From assembly GCF_031458095.1 (NCBI RefSeq), contig NZ_JAVDXU010000001.1, positions 248,001-312,000 of the forward strand: a stretch of 64,000 bases of DNA, given 5' to 3'. This document shows positions 44,400-53,593 of this stretch, piece by piece (position 1 is the first letter of the stretch; each line of letters begins with the position of its first letter). The notes below the pieces were generated by a model. That model saw only the letters and a list, made by a program, of their open reading frames with translations, had not been told where the DNA came from and did not search any database. Made by a program: the position numbers and the translations under genes. The DNA is from Pelomonas saccharophila_A. GTDB lineage: Bacteria; Pseudomonadota; Gammaproteobacteria; Burkholderiales; Burkholderiaceae_C.

Positions 44400-45527
44400 A
44401 TGGATTTCGATTTCTCTGAAGACCAGCAAGCCCTGCGCGACGCCGTGCGCCGCTTCGTCGACAAGGACTACGGCTTCGAGCGCCGCACCCAGATCGAGCG
44501 CGCTGGTGGCTTTGACCGCGCCGCCTGGGAAGGCCTGGCCGGCCTGGGCCTGACGGCTCTGGCCGTGCCCGAGGCCCATGGCGGCCTGGGCTTTGGCGCC
44601 GTCGAGGCGATGGTGGTCATGGAAGAACTCGGCCGCGGCCTCGTCATGGAACCGATGGCCCAGGGCGCTCTGATCGCGCCGGCCCTGCTGAGCAAGGCCC
44701 CCGAGGCGCTGCAGGCCGAATGGCTGCCCCGCATCGCCGGCGGCGAGGCCCTGGTCGTGCTGGCCCATCAGGAAGCCAGGTCACGCTACCGCCTCAACCA
44801 GGTCGCCACGCGTGCCGTGGACGGCAAGCTGACCGGCGTGAAAAGCCTGGTGCCCGCGGGCGACGTGGCCGATGCCTTCATCGTGCCGGCTCGGGTTTCC
44901 GGCGTCGACAACGCATCCGACGGCATCGCCCTCTACCTCGTCGAGCGCTCGGCGGCCGGCGTGCACACCCGCCCCTACTCGCTCTACGACGGCTCGCGCG
45001 CCGCCGAGGTCCATCTCGACAACACGCCGGCCCAGCTCATCGCCGGCCCCGACCAGGGCCTGGCCCTGCTGGAGCTGGCGGCCGACATCGGCATCGCCGC
45101 GCAGGCGGCCGAAGCCGTCGGCGTCATGGAGAAATACCTCGCCCTGACCGTCGAGTACCTGAACACCCGCAAGCAGTTCGGCGTCGTCATCAGCAGCTTC
45201 CAGGCCCTGCGCCACCGCACGGCCGACGTGAAGATGCAGCTCGAGCTCGCCCGCTCGATGAGCTACTACGCCACGCTGCGCCTGGGCGACGCGCCGGCGG
45301 TGCGCCGCCGCGCGGTGTCGCAGGCCAAGGTTCAGCTCGGCAATTCCATGCGTTTCGTCGGCCAGCAATGCACCCAGATGCATGGCGGCATCGGCGTCAC
45401 CGACGAGTACGCCGGCAGCCACTACTTCAAGCGCCTGACCGTCATGGAGATGCAATGGGGCGACACCCTGCATCACCTGGGTGAAGTCAGCGCCCGGATG
45501 CAGGACACTGCGGGGGTGTTTGCCTGA
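44400..45527 (+). CDS. Acyl-CoA dehydrogenase, small subunit of a heteromeric pair (PimD-like)
   Basis: The 375-residue ACAD-fold partner of the preceding gene has FSEDQQALRDAVRRFVDKDY, VPEAHGGLGFG and TRKQFGVVISSFQALRHRTADVKMQLELARS, the helix where several heteromeric ACADs keep their function, and QMHGGIGVTDEYAGSHYFKRL. The middle loop (HQEARSRYRLNQVATR) is degenerate compared with the FAD loop of the large subunit. The pair is best read as one alpha2beta2 enzyme. RBS: GGGAGA 6 bases before ATG. Confidence 0.88.
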   Translation: MDFDFSEDQQALRDAVRRFVDKDYGFERRTQIERAGGFDRAAWEGLAGLGLTALAVPEAHGGLGFGAVEAMVVMEELGRGLVMEPMAQGALIAPALLSKAPEALQAEWLPRIAGGEALVVLAHQEARSRYRLNQVATRAVDGKLTGVKSLVPAGDVADAFIVPARVSGVDNASDGIALYLVERSAAGVHTRPYSLYDGSRAAEVHLDNTPAQLIAGPDQGLALLELAADIGIAAQAAEAVGVMEKYLALTVEYLNTRKQFGVVISSFQALRHRTADVKMQLELARSMSYYATLRLGDAPAVRRRAVSQAKVQLGNSMRFVGQQCTQMHGGIGVTDEYAGSHYFKRLTVMEMQWGDTLHHLGEVSARMQDTAGVFA

Positions 45528-45574
45528 GCGCCGCTTGTCGGCGCTGCCCTCTCAGCCCTCGTGGAGGTCACCCG

Positions 45575-46120
45575 ATGAAATTTCCTGCCATCCTGTTGCT
45601 CGCCGGCCTTGCCGCCGGCGCTGTCCACGCCCAGAACATGAAGCCCGGGCTGTGGGAGTTCAAACAGACGCCCCAGCTCGACCCGGCCCGCAAGGCGCAG
45701 ATGGACCAGGCGCAGAAGGCCATGGAGAGCATGCCGGCCGAGCAGCGCCAGATGATGGAAAAGATGATGGCCAGCCGGGGCATCAGCATGAACATGGCCG
45801 GCGGCTCCATCACGCTGAAGACCTGCGTCACCAAGGAGCAGGCCGATCGCAACATGGCGCCGGTCAACCACCAAGGCAACTGCCAGCAGGACGTCAAGCG
45901 CAGCGGCAACACCATCCAGACCCATTTCGTCTGCACCGATCCGGCCTCCGAGGGCGACGCCACCGTCACGCTGCGTGGCAACGAGGGCTTCACCAACGAC
46001 GTCACCGTGCGCCACCAGCGCCAGGGCAAGACCGAGGTCACCAAGGTCAGCGGCGAGGGCCGCTGGCTGGGCGCCGACTGCGGCGATGTGAAGCCGATGC
46101 AGTCCTCCCAGGCCAAGTGA
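45575..46120 (+). CDS. DUF3617 family exported protein
   Basis: The 181-residue protein has a signal peptide (MKFPAILLLAGLAAGAVHAQ), then KPGLWEFKQTPQ and a Met/Gln-rich helix (KAMESMPAEQRQMMEKMMASRG), followed by beta strands with conserved Cys (TLKTCVTKEQ, GNCQQDV, THFVCTDP, GADCGDV). These features match the DUF3617 periplasmic family. Function unknown. It overlaps the next gene's GTG start by 4 bases. Confidence 0.85.
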   Translation: MKFPAILLLAGLAAGAVHAQNMKPGLWEFKQTPQLDPARKAQMDQAQKAMESMPAEQRQMMEKMMASRGISMNMAGGSITLKTCVTKEQADRNMAPVNHQGNCQQDVKRSGNTIQTHFVCTDPASEGDATVTLRGNEGFTNDVTVRHQRQGKTEVTKVSGEGRWLGADCGDVKPMQSSQAK

Positions 46121-46842
46121 AGCAGCGGCTTGCGCAGATCCTGTTCAGCCAGGGTTTCGGGACGCGCCGTCTGTGCGCGGGGCTGGTGTGGCACGGTGAG
46201 ATCAGCGTCCATGGCGAGGTCGTCGAAGACCCCGATGCCGAGTACGAGACCGAGGGGCTGCGCTTTACCGTCAATGGTCAGGAGTGGCCTTATTTCGACA
46301 AGGCCCTGGTGCTGCTGAACAAGCCGGCCGGCTACGAGTGCTCGCAAAAGCCCAAGCATCACCCCAGCGTGCTGAGCCTGCTGCCCGCGCCGCTGCGCGA
46401 GCGCGGCGTGCAGCCCATCGGCCGTCTGGACGAAGACACGACCGGCCTGCTGCTGCTGACGGACGACGGGACGTTGATTCACAAGCTGACCTCGCCCAAG
46501 CACCATGTGCCCAAGGTCTACGAGGCGCGCTGCAAGCATCCGCTGACGCCGGCCATGGTCGAACAGTTGCTGGCCGGTGTTGAATTGAAGGAACCGGAAG
46601 GCAAGTTCCAGCGGCCGCCCGAGATCAGCAAGGCCGAAGGCGCCGAGATCGTCGACGAGACCCTGCTGCGGCTGACCCTGGTCGAGGGCAAATACCACCA
46701 GGTCAAGCGCATGGTGGCGGCCATCGGCAACCGGGTCGAGGCCCTGCACCGGCCGCAGTTCGGCGCCCTGACGCTGTCGCCCGACCTCAAACCCGGTGAA
46801 TGGCGCTGGGTCGGCAGTCCGGCTGAGGTCTGGGGACAATAG
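46117..46842 (+). CDS. RsuA-family 16S rRNA pseudouridine synthase
   Basis: The 241-residue protein has a GTG start overlapping the previous stop. An S4-like N-terminus (RLAQILFSQGFGTRRLCAGLV) precedes the catalytic domain with GRLDEDTTGLLLLTDDG (catalytic Asp), KVYEARC and GKYHQVKRM. It modifies a uridine in rRNA; RsuA (16S U516) is the nearest characterised relative. RNA target not provable. ribF starts 6 bases downstream. Confidence 0.9.
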   Translation: MKQRLAQILFSQGFGTRRLCAGLVWHGEISVHGEVVEDPDAEYETEGLRFTVNGQEWPYFDKALVLLNKPAGYECSQKPKHHPSVLSLLPAPLRERGVQPIGRLDEDTTGLLLLTDDGTLIHKLTSPKHHVPKVYEARCKHPLTPAMVEQLLAGVELKEPEGKFQRPPEISKAEGAEIVDETLLRLTLVEGKYHQVKRMVAAIGNRVEALHRPQFGALTLSPDLKPGEWRWVGSPAEVWGQ

Positions 46843-46847
46843 GGCCG

Positions 46848-47876
46848 ATGCGAGTTTTCAGAGGCTTCCACCACCCCGGCATTGCGCCCGCCTGCGCGCT
46901 GACTATCGGCAACTTCGACGGCGTGCACCGCGGCCACCAGGCCATGCTGGCCCTGCTGCAGTCCGAGGCCCGCCATCGCGGCCTGCCGACCTGCGTGATG
47001 ACCTTCGAGCCCCATCCGCGCGACTTCTTCGCCGCCAAGGCCGGCAAGCCCGAGCTGGCCCCCGCCCGCATCGCGCCGCTGCGCGACAAGCTCGGCGAGC
47101 TGGAGCGCTGCGGTGTCGACCAGGTCGTCATCCTGCGCTTCGACGAAGCCCTGGCCTCGCTGCCGGCCCAGGACTTCATCCGCCAGGTGCTGCAGGACGG
47201 CTTGGGCGCTCGCTATGTACTGGTCGGCGACGACTTCCGCTTCGGCGCCAAGCGCCACGGCGACTACGCCACGCTGGACGCGGCCGGCCAGGCCCAGGGC
47301 TTCGACGTCGCCCGCATGATGAGCTACGAGGTGCACGGGCTGCGCGTCAGCAGCTCGGCCGTGCGCGAGGCCCTGGCTTCCGGCGACATGGCTGCAGCTG
47401 CCTCGCTGCTGGGCCGGCCCTATGCCATCACGGGTCATGTCACCCATGGCCGCAAGCTGGGTCGACAGCTGGGCGAGACCCGGCCCGGCGCGGCCGATGG
47501 CTTTCGCACGCTGAACCTGCGTTTCCCGCACGACAAGCCGGCGGCTCATGGCATCTTCGCCGTCCTCGTCCATGGCCTGATGCCCGAGCCCCTGCCCGGC
47601 GTGGCCAGCCTGGGCAACCGTCCCACGGTGGAAGACGCCGGCCGGGTCCTGCTGGAAGTCCATTGCCTGAACTGGCCTCTCGGCGCCGAGGGGGGCTACG
47701 GTAAACTTGCCCGCGTGGAACTGCTGCACAAACTTCGCGACGAAGCCAAGTACGAAGGGCTGGAAGCGCTCACGGCCGCTATTCGCGCCGACACGGCTGC
47801 AGCGCGCGCCTTCCTGGCCACCCACGCCGCCTCGCACGCCCAGGTCAGTCGCCAGACCACGCGCGACCGAATTTGA
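46848..47876 (+). CDS. ribF: Bifunctional riboflavin kinase/FAD synthetase
   Basis: The protein converts riboflavin to FMN and then FAD. It has 342 residues. The N-terminal nucleotidyltransferase shows IGNFDGVHRGHQ, TFEPHPRDFF and VGDDFRFGAKRHGD. The C-terminal flavokinase shows GRPYAITGHVTHGRKLGRQLG, ASLGNRPTV and EVHCLNW. The order ribF-ileS-lspA is the usual proteobacterial arrangement. The 74-base gap to ileS has no obvious terminator. Confidence 0.97.
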   Translation: MRVFRGFHHPGIAPACALTIGNFDGVHRGHQAMLALLQSEARHRGLPTCVMTFEPHPRDFFAAKAGKPELAPARIAPLRDKLGELERCGVDQVVILRFDEALASLPAQDFIRQVLQDGLGARYVLVGDDFRFGAKRHGDYATLDAAGQAQGFDVARMMSYEVHGLRVSSSAVREALASGDMAAAASLLGRPYAITGHVTHGRKLGRQLGETRPGAADGFRTLNLRFPHDKPAAHGIFAVLVHGLMPEPLPGVASLGNRPTVEDAGRVLLEVHCLNWPLGAEGGYGKLARVELLHKLRDEAKYEGLEALTAAIRADTAAARAFLATHAASHAQVSRQTTRDRI

Positions 47877-47950
47877 AGCGGCTCCTGCGCCGCTCTCATT
47901 CCGCCTCCTCCGCTTTCTGACCGCCAGGCCCACCCGCCTGGCCGCATGCC

Positions 47951-50773
47951 ATGACCACCCCGGACTACCGCTCCACGCTCAACTTGCCCGACACGCCTTT
48001 CCCGATGCGCGGCGACCTGCCCAAGCGCGAACCGGGCTGGGTCAAGGCCTGGGACGAGCAAGGCCTGTACAAGCGCCTGCGCGATGCGCGCTGCGGCAAG
48101 CCCAAATTCGTGCTGCACGACGGCCCGCCCTATGCCAACGGCCAGATCCACATCGGCCATGCCGCCAACAAGATCCTCAAGGACATGATCGTCAAGGCGC
48201 GCCAGCTGGCGGGCTTTGACGCGGCCTACATCCCTGGCTGGGACTGCCACGGCCTGCCCATCGAGAACCAGATCGAGAAGACCTTCGGCCGTGGCCTGCC
48301 GCGCGACGAGGTCCAGGCCAAGAGCCGCGCCTACGCCGCCGAGCAGATCGACGGCCAGCGCACGGACTTCAAGCGCCTGGGCGTGCTCGGCGAATGGGAC
48401 AACCCGTACAGGACGATGAACTTCGCCAACGAGGCCGGCGAGATCCGCGTCTTGAAGCGCATGTTCGAGCGCGGCTTTGTCTACCGCGGTCTGAAGCCTG
48501 TGTACTGGTGCTTTGACTGCGGCTCCTCGCTGGCGGAGTTCGAGATCGAGTACGCCGACAAGCAGAGCCCGGCCGTCGACGTGGCCTTCCTGAGCGCCGA
48601 ACCCGAGAAGCTCGCCGCCGCCTTTGGCGTGGCGCCGCTCAACAAGGACGCCTTCACCGTCATCTGGACGACGACGCCCTGGACCATCCCGGCCAACCAG
48701 GCGCTCAACCTCAACCCCGAGCTGCCCTATGCCCTGGTCGACACGCCCAAGGGCTTCTTCGTCGTCGCCGAGGCGCTGGTGGAGAAGTGCCTGGCGCGCT
48801 GGCAGCTGGAAGGCAGCGTCGTCGCGACCACGCCCGGCCGTTCGCTGGAGCTGCTGAAGTTCAAGCACCCCTTGGCCCATGTGCACCCCGGCTATGACCG
48901 CGAAAGCCCGGTCTACCTGGCCGACTACGCGACGGCCGAGGACGGCACGGGCGTCGTGCACTCGGCACCCGCCTATGGCCTGGACGACTTCCAGTCCTGC
49001 GTCGCCCACGGCCTGGCCTTCGACGACATCCTGAACCCCGTGCAGGGCAACGGCGCCTACGCGGCCGAGCTGCCGCTGTTCGGCGGCCAGCACATCTGGA
49101 AGGCCAACCCCGTCATCGCCCAGACGTTGCTGGACAACGGCCGCCTGATGGCTCAGTCCAAGCTGACCCACAGCTATCCGCACTGCTGGCGCCACAAGAC
49201 TCCTGTCATCTACCGCGCCGCGGCGCAGTGGTTCGTGCGCATGGACGAAGGCGACGGCCTGTTCACGACCGACAAGGCCCCCAAGAGCCTGCGCGAGACG
49301 GCCCTGGCAGCCATCGAAGCGACGAGCTTCTATCCCGAGAACGGCCGCGCCCGCCTGCACGACATGATCGCCGGCCGACCCGACTGGTGCATCTCGCGCC
49401 AGCGCAGCTGGGGTGTGCCCCTGCCCATCTTTCTGCACAAGGACACGGGCGAGGCGCATCCCAACACGCTGGAATTCATCGAGCGTGCCGCCCAGCTTGT
49501 CGAGGCCAATGGCATCGAGGCCTGGTCCAAGCTCGACGCCGCCGAATGGCTGGGTGAGGAAGCCGCCCAGTACACCAAGGGCAACGACATCCTCGACGTC
49601 TGGTTCGACTCCGGCTCGACCTTCGAGCACGTGCTCAAGGGCAGCCACAAGGGCGCTGGCCACGAGAGCGGCCCCGAGGCCGACCTCTACCTTGAGGGCC
49701 ACGACCAGCACCGCGGCTGGTTCCACTCCTCGCTGCTGATCGCCTGCGCCCTCTACGGCCGCGCGCCCTACAGGGGCCTGCTGACCCATGGCTTCGTCGT
49801 CGACGGCCAGGGCCGCAAGATGAGCAAGTCCATGGGCAACGTGGTCGCGCCGCAGGCCGTGTCGGACAAGTTCGGTGCCGAGATCCTGCGCCTGTGGACG
49901 GCGGCGACCGACTACTCCGGCGACCTGGGCCTGGACGAAAAGATTCTTGCCCGCGTCGTCGACAGCTACCGCCGCATCCGCAACACGCTGCGCTTCCTGC
50001 TCGCCAACGTCAGCGACTTCGACCCGGCGACGGACGCCGTCGCGGCTGCCGACCTGCTGGAAGTCGACCGCTACGCCCTGGCCCGCGCGGCCGAGCTGCA
50101 GACCGACATCCTGGCCCACTTCGAGCGCTACGAGTTCCACCCGGTCGTCGCCAAGCTGCAGGTCTACTGCTCCGAAGACCTGGGCGCCTTCTATCTCGAC
50201 GTGCTGAAGGACCGCCTCTACACGACGGCGCCCAAGTCCCTCGCCCGTCGTTCGGCCCAGACGGCGCTGTGGCAGATCACGCATGCCATGCTGCGCTGGA
50301 TGGCGCCCTTCCTCAGCTTCACCGCTGAAGAGGCGTGGCAGGTTTTTGCCAAGGGCGACAGCATCTTCACCGAGACCTACTGGGACTTCGGCAAAACGGA
50401 CGCCAGCCTGCTGGCCAAGTGGAATCGCATCCACGAGATCCGCGACGAGGTCAACAAGGCCATCGAGGCGGTGCGCACGACCGGCGCCGTCGGCGCCTCG
50501 CTGCAGGCCGAGCTGGTGCTCAAGGTCAACGAACAAGACCAGATGCTGCTGGCCAGCCTGGGCGACGACCTGCGCTTCGTGTTCATCACATCGGCCGTCA
50601 AGCTGATGTCGGCCGCGGAACTCGGCGTGACCGTCACGCCCAGCAGCCACGCCAAGTGCGAGCGCTGCTGGCACTACCGCGCCGACGTCGGCAGCAATGC
50701 CGAGCACCCGACGCTGTGCGGCCGCTGCGACAGCAACCTCTACGGCGCGGGCGAAATCCGCACTGTCGCCTGA
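47951..50773 (+). CDS. ileS: Isoleucyl-tRNA synthetase
   Basis: This class I synthetase has 940 residues (E. coli 938). HIGH lies at 67-70 and KMSKS at about 623-627. The editing domain has TTTPWTIPANQALNLNP, and the C-terminal zinc site CERCW...LCGRCDSNL is intact. It charges tRNA-Ile and edits valine. A TGA at 50771 is followed immediately by repeat copy C. Confidence 0.98.
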   Translation: MTTPDYRSTLNLPDTPFPMRGDLPKREPGWVKAWDEQGLYKRLRDARCGKPKFVLHDGPPYANGQIHIGHAANKILKDMIVKARQLAGFDAAYIPGWDCHGLPIENQIEKTFGRGLPRDEVQAKSRAYAAEQIDGQRTDFKRLGVLGEWDNPYRTMNFANEAGEIRVLKRMFERGFVYRGLKPVYWCFDCGSSLAEFEIEYADKQSPAVDVAFLSAEPEKLAAAFGVAPLNKDAFTVIWTTTPWTIPANQALNLNPELPYALVDTPKGFFVVAEALVEKCLARWQLEGSVVATTPGRSLELLKFKHPLAHVHPGYDRESPVYLADYATAEDGTGVVHSAPAYGLDDFQSCVAHGLAFDDILNPVQGNGAYAAELPLFGGQHIWKANPVIAQTLLDNGRLMAQSKLTHSYPHCWRHKTPVIYRAAAQWFVRMDEGDGLFTTDKAPKSLRETALAAIEATSFYPENGRARLHDMIAGRPDWCISRQRSWGVPLPIFLHKDTGEAHPNTLEFIERAAQLVEANGIEAWSKLDAAEWLGEEAAQYTKGNDILDVWFDSGSTFEHVLKGSHKGAGHESGPEADLYLEGHDQHRGWFHSSLLIACALYGRAPYRGLLTHGFVVDGQGRKMSKSMGNVVAPQAVSDKFGAEILRLWTAATDYSGDLGLDEKILARVVDSYRRIRNTLRFLLANVSDFDPATDAVAAADLLEVDRYALARAAELQTDILAHFERYEFHPVVAKLQVYCSEDLGAFYLDVLKDRLYTTAPKSLARRSAQTALWQITHAMLRWMAPFLSFTAEEAWQVFAKGDSIFTETYWDFGKTDASLLAKWNRIHEIRDEVNKAIEAVRTTGAVGASLQAELVLKVNEQDQMLLASLGDDLRFVFITSAVKLMSAAELGVTVTPSSHAKCERCWHYRADVGSNAEHPTLCGRCDSNLYGAGEIRTVA

Positions 50774-50781
50774 AATAGTGC

Positions 50782-50936
50782 ATTGAGCCGCGGACCGGCG
50801 CCGGGCCGCCCCTAGCCGGCACGCAAGCGATGTGCTTGCAGCTCAATGCCGCAAGCATCGCTGCCCCACGCGAGACGCCTGTGGCGGACGACTGCGCTTA
50901 CCCGCGTTCAGCGCGGCAAGACCGGGCGAGGGGCCT
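50782..50936 (-). repeat. Dispersed hairpin repeat, copy C
   Basis: The reverse strand reads the same order as copy B: CCCCTCGCCC, a GCGCTGAACGCG inverted repeat, a central stem GATGCTTGCGGC / GCTGCAAGCACATC around ATTGA, then GCCGGCTAGGGGCGGCCCGGCGCC and GTCCGCGG. It fills the gap between ileS and the opposite-strand glycine-zipper gene, two genes that split the usual ileS-lspA pair. Its edge touches the stop of the glycine-zipper gene. Confidence 0.8.
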
Positions 50937-51441
50937 ACGGAAACGCCGGGACGTTCGGCTCCACCCCCTCGAAGTGCGCTTCGGGGTGGGTGCGGGCCAG
51001 CAATTCCTCGATCTCGGTGATGCGCGAGCGCGGCACGTCAACGATGAGCAGGTATTGCCCTTGCGCGATGGCCTGCTCGAAGCGTTTCAGGCGCCGGCTC
51101 GGCGTCGAGCTGCCGATCATGCTGGACGACCAGGTGCCCAGCATGGCACCCACCGCCGCCAGGCCGATCACGACCGCCGCGGGCGAAGCCGCGCTGATGG
51201 CCAGGGCCGCCGCCACGCCGCCTGCCGCGCCCAGGCCCGAGCCGATCAGCGCCCCGCTCTGAGCCGCCTCGACGAGGTCCGAGGTCTGCAACACATTGGC
51301 CGCATGCAGGCCCTCCATGGGCGCGCCTTCCGCGGCGACGAAGTGGATGTGGTGTTCGGTGATGCGGGCGAGCAACAGCTCGTCCATGGTGCGCCGCGCG
51401 CTGCTCAGGTGGGGCAGCAACCAGTAGATGCGCTTTCTCAT
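50935..51441 (-). CDS. Small glycine-zipper membrane protein, function unknown
   Basis: The 168-residue protein has a soluble N-terminal part (RIYWLLPHLSSARRTMDELLLARITEHHIHFVA), two glycine-zipper-like membrane segments (GALIGSGLGAAGGVAAALAISAA and AVVIGLAAVGAMLGTWSSSMIG) and a C-terminal soluble tail (LLIVDVPRSRITEIEELLARTHPEAHFEGV). The ends look like a duplicated ferredoxin-like or DUF1269-like unit around a membrane hairpin. No function known. It sits opposite-strand between ileS and lspA, next to repeat copy C. Bases 51442-51555 are the divergent promoter region with lspA. Confidence 0.8.
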   Translation of the reverse strand: MRKRIYWLLPHLSSARRTMDELLLARITEHHIHFVAAEGAPMEGLHAANVLQTSDLVEAAQSGALIGSGLGAAGGVAAALAISAASPAAVVIGLAAVGAMLGTWSSSMIGSSTPSRRLKRFEQAIAQGQYLLIVDVPRSRITEIEELLARTHPEAHFEGVEPNVPAFP

Positions 51442-51555
51442 GGCATCGTCCTCCAGTGGTGGGAGCGCTTCCCTTCTACGCCCCTTCCTGTGCGCCTACA
51501 AGCCCTGCTTCGGCGGCAAGTTACATTGGCGGCCCTCGCCTCGCGACCCCAATCC

Positions 51556-52050
51556 ATGCCTTCTCGCTCGTCGTCCTCGTCCTCCGGCCTGACCACCTGG
51601 CTGCTGATCGCCGCCCTCATCATCCTGGCCGACCAGCTCACCAAGGTCCTCATCCTGCGCACCTTCCAGCTCGGCGACGTACACCCTGTCACCAGCTTTT
51701 TCGACGTGGTGCGGGCCCACAACTTCGGCGCCGCCTTCAGCTTCCTGCACGGGGCCTCGGGCTGGCAGCGCTGGTTCTTCCTCGGCCTGGGTTTGGCGGC
51801 CGCCGCCTTCATCATCTGGATGCTGCGCCGCCATGGCCACCAGAAGCTGTTCGCCTGGGCTCTGACGCTGATCCTCGGCGGCGCCCTGGGCAATGTCATC
51901 GACCGCGCCATCCACGGCTATGTCGTGGACTTCATCCAGGTCCACGCCGGCGGCTGGTATTTCCCGGCCTTCAACGTCGCAGACAGCGCCATCACCGTGG
52001 GCGCCATCCTGCTGATCCTGGACGAACTGCGCCGCGTACGCCGAGCTTGA
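51556..52050 (+). CDS. lspA: Lipoprotein signal peptidase (signal peptidase II)
   Basis: The 164-residue inner-membrane aspartic peptidase cleaves prolipoproteins after lipidation. Four membrane helices are visible. The catalytic Asp residues are in GNVIDRAIHGYVVDF and FNVADSAITVGAI. The N-terminus is a Ser run before the first helix. It normally follows ileS directly; here a leftward gene and a repeat lie between, so it must have its own promoter in 51442-51555. Confidence 0.97.
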   Translation: MPSRSSSSSSGLTTWLLIAALIILADQLTKVLILRTFQLGDVHPVTSFFDVVRAHNFGAAFSFLHGASGWQRWFFLGLGLAAAAFIIWMLRRHGHQKLFAWALTLILGGALGNVIDRAIHGYVVDFIQVHAGGWYFPAFNVADSAITVGAILLILDELRRVRRA

Positions 52051-52116
52051 GCGCACTAGTTCACGGGGCAGAGTTGTGACGAGCGGTGACAATCGCGCGC
52101 CTTCTCGCCGCCACCG

Positions 52117-53586
52117 ATGCTCCTCGACTTCGCCAGCTTGAGCCACTACGACTGGCTCGACGTTCCTCTGTGGGTCTTCGACCCCGAACAACAGCGCAAT
52201 CTCTGGGCCAATGCCGCGGCCCTGCGCTTCTGGCATGCCGACAGCGCCGAGGAGTTCCTGTCGCGCGACTTCTCCGAGCATGGCGACGCGGTGCGCGAGC
52301 GCCTGGCCGTCACGGCGGCCGACCATGCCCAGGGCAAGATCGTCCGCGAGCAATGGACCCTCTACCCCAAGGGCGAGCCGACCCCGGTGATGCTGGTCTC
52401 GCGCGGCATGCGCACGCCGGACCGCCGCCAGGTCATGCTGTTTGCGGCCGACTCCCTCGGCGGAGGCGCCGACCTGGCCATGCTGCGCGGTGTCGAGGCC
52501 CTGCAGCACACCTCGGTGCGCATCGCCGTCTTCGGCCTCGAGCGCGGCGAGCTGCTGATGCGCAACCCGGCCGCCGCCCTGACCTTCGGCGACACCCCGC
52601 CCGGACCGGGCCAGAGCGAGTTCACCCGCCTTTTCGCCCATACCGGCGACGCCGCCAGCATCCTCGGCCGCGTGCAGCGCGGTGAGACCTGCCGCCAGGA
52701 CGTCGAGCTGCAGACCCTGGCCGGCCTGCGCTGGCATGCCCTGGACGCGCGGCCCATGCGGGACCCCGTCACCGGGGACACCGTCATGCTTTTCAACGCC
52801 CGCGACATCGCCGATCTCAAGGCCAGCCAGGCCGCCCTGGTCGCGGCGCGCGAGGCCGCCGAGGCGGCCAGCCAGGCCAAGAGCAGCTTCCTGGCCAATA
52901 TGAGCCATGAGATCCGCACGCCCATGAATGGCGTGCTCGGCCTGACCGAGCTGGTGCTGCAGACCGAGCTGAATGAACGCCAGCGGCGCTTCATCGGCAT
53001 GGCCCACCAGTCCGCCAAGGGTCTGATGACCATCATCAACGACTTGCTGGACGTGGCCAAGATCGAGGCCGGCCGCATCGTCATCGACGAGCAGCCTTTC
53101 AGCCTGCACGACTGCCTGGGCGAGTCACTTCAACCCCTGCTGCTGCAGGCGCACGACAAGGGCATCCAGCTGCACGCCCTGGTGCAGCCCGGCGTGCCGT
53201 CCTGGATGATTGGCGACGCGCTGCGACTGCGCCAGGTGCTGATCAACCTGATCGGCAATGCCCTCAAGTTCACCGAACATGGCGAGGTGCGCGTCGAAAT
53301 CGCGCTCGCCGATCCGCATGAGAGTGATGGGCCCGACCGCCTGCGTCTGCGCGTGGCCGTCACCGACACCGGCATCGGCATGACGCGCGACCAGATCGGC
53401 CAGATCTTCGACCCCTTCACCCAGGCCGACGGCAGCATCACGCGCCGCTACGGCGGCACTGGCCTGGGCCTGACCATCGTGCAGCGCCTCGTCGGGCTGA
53501 TGGACGGCGAGATCACGGTGGAGAGCGAGCCCGGCGTGGGCTCCAGCTTCAGCTTCGAGCTGCAGCTGGGCCGCATCACGACCTGA
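52117..53586 (+). CDS. Cytosolic PAS-domain sensor histidine kinase
   Basis: The 489-residue protein has no membrane segment. Two PAS-like domains occupy about 15-110 (LWVFDPEQQRNLWANAAALRFW) and 130-240, then a short coiled coil. HisKA has His264 (NMSHEIRTPMNGVLGL) and HATPase has LINLIGNALKFTE, DTGIGM and YGGTGLGLTIVQRL. It has no receiver or Hpt, so it must signal to a separate regulator, none of which is adjacent. The stimulus is unknown; it is probably a cytosolic redox or small-molecule cue. Bases 52051-52116 separate it from lspA. Confidence 0.92.
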   Translation: MLLDFASLSHYDWLDVPLWVFDPEQQRNLWANAAALRFWHADSAEEFLSRDFSEHGDAVRERLAVTAADHAQGKIVREQWTLYPKGEPTPVMLVSRGMRTPDRRQVMLFAADSLGGGADLAMLRGVEALQHTSVRIAVFGLERGELLMRNPAAALTFGDTPPGPGQSEFTRLFAHTGDAASILGRVQRGETCRQDVELQTLAGLRWHALDARPMRDPVTGDTVMLFNARDIADLKASQAALVAAREAAEAASQAKSSFLANMSHEIRTPMNGVLGLTELVLQTELNERQRRFIGMAHQSAKGLMTIINDLLDVAKIEAGRIVIDEQPFSLHDCLGESLQPLLLQAHDKGIQLHALVQPGVPSWMIGDALRLRQVLINLIGNALKFTEHGEVRVEIALADPHESDGPDRLRLRVAVTDTGIGMTRDQIGQIFDPFTQADGSITRRYGGTGLGLTIVQRLVGLMDGEITVESEPGVGSSFSFELQLGRITT

Positions 53587-53593
53587 ACCCCGG

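Noticed and set aside
47696..50707. A 1003-codon open frame antisense to ileS
   Set aside because: Complementary to an intact ileS with HIGH, KMSKS and zinc motifs.
50830..51555. Long upstream extension of lspA through the glycine-zipper gene and repeat copy C
   Set aside because: The extension is antisense to another gene and repeat DNA; LspA homologues begin just before the first membrane helix.
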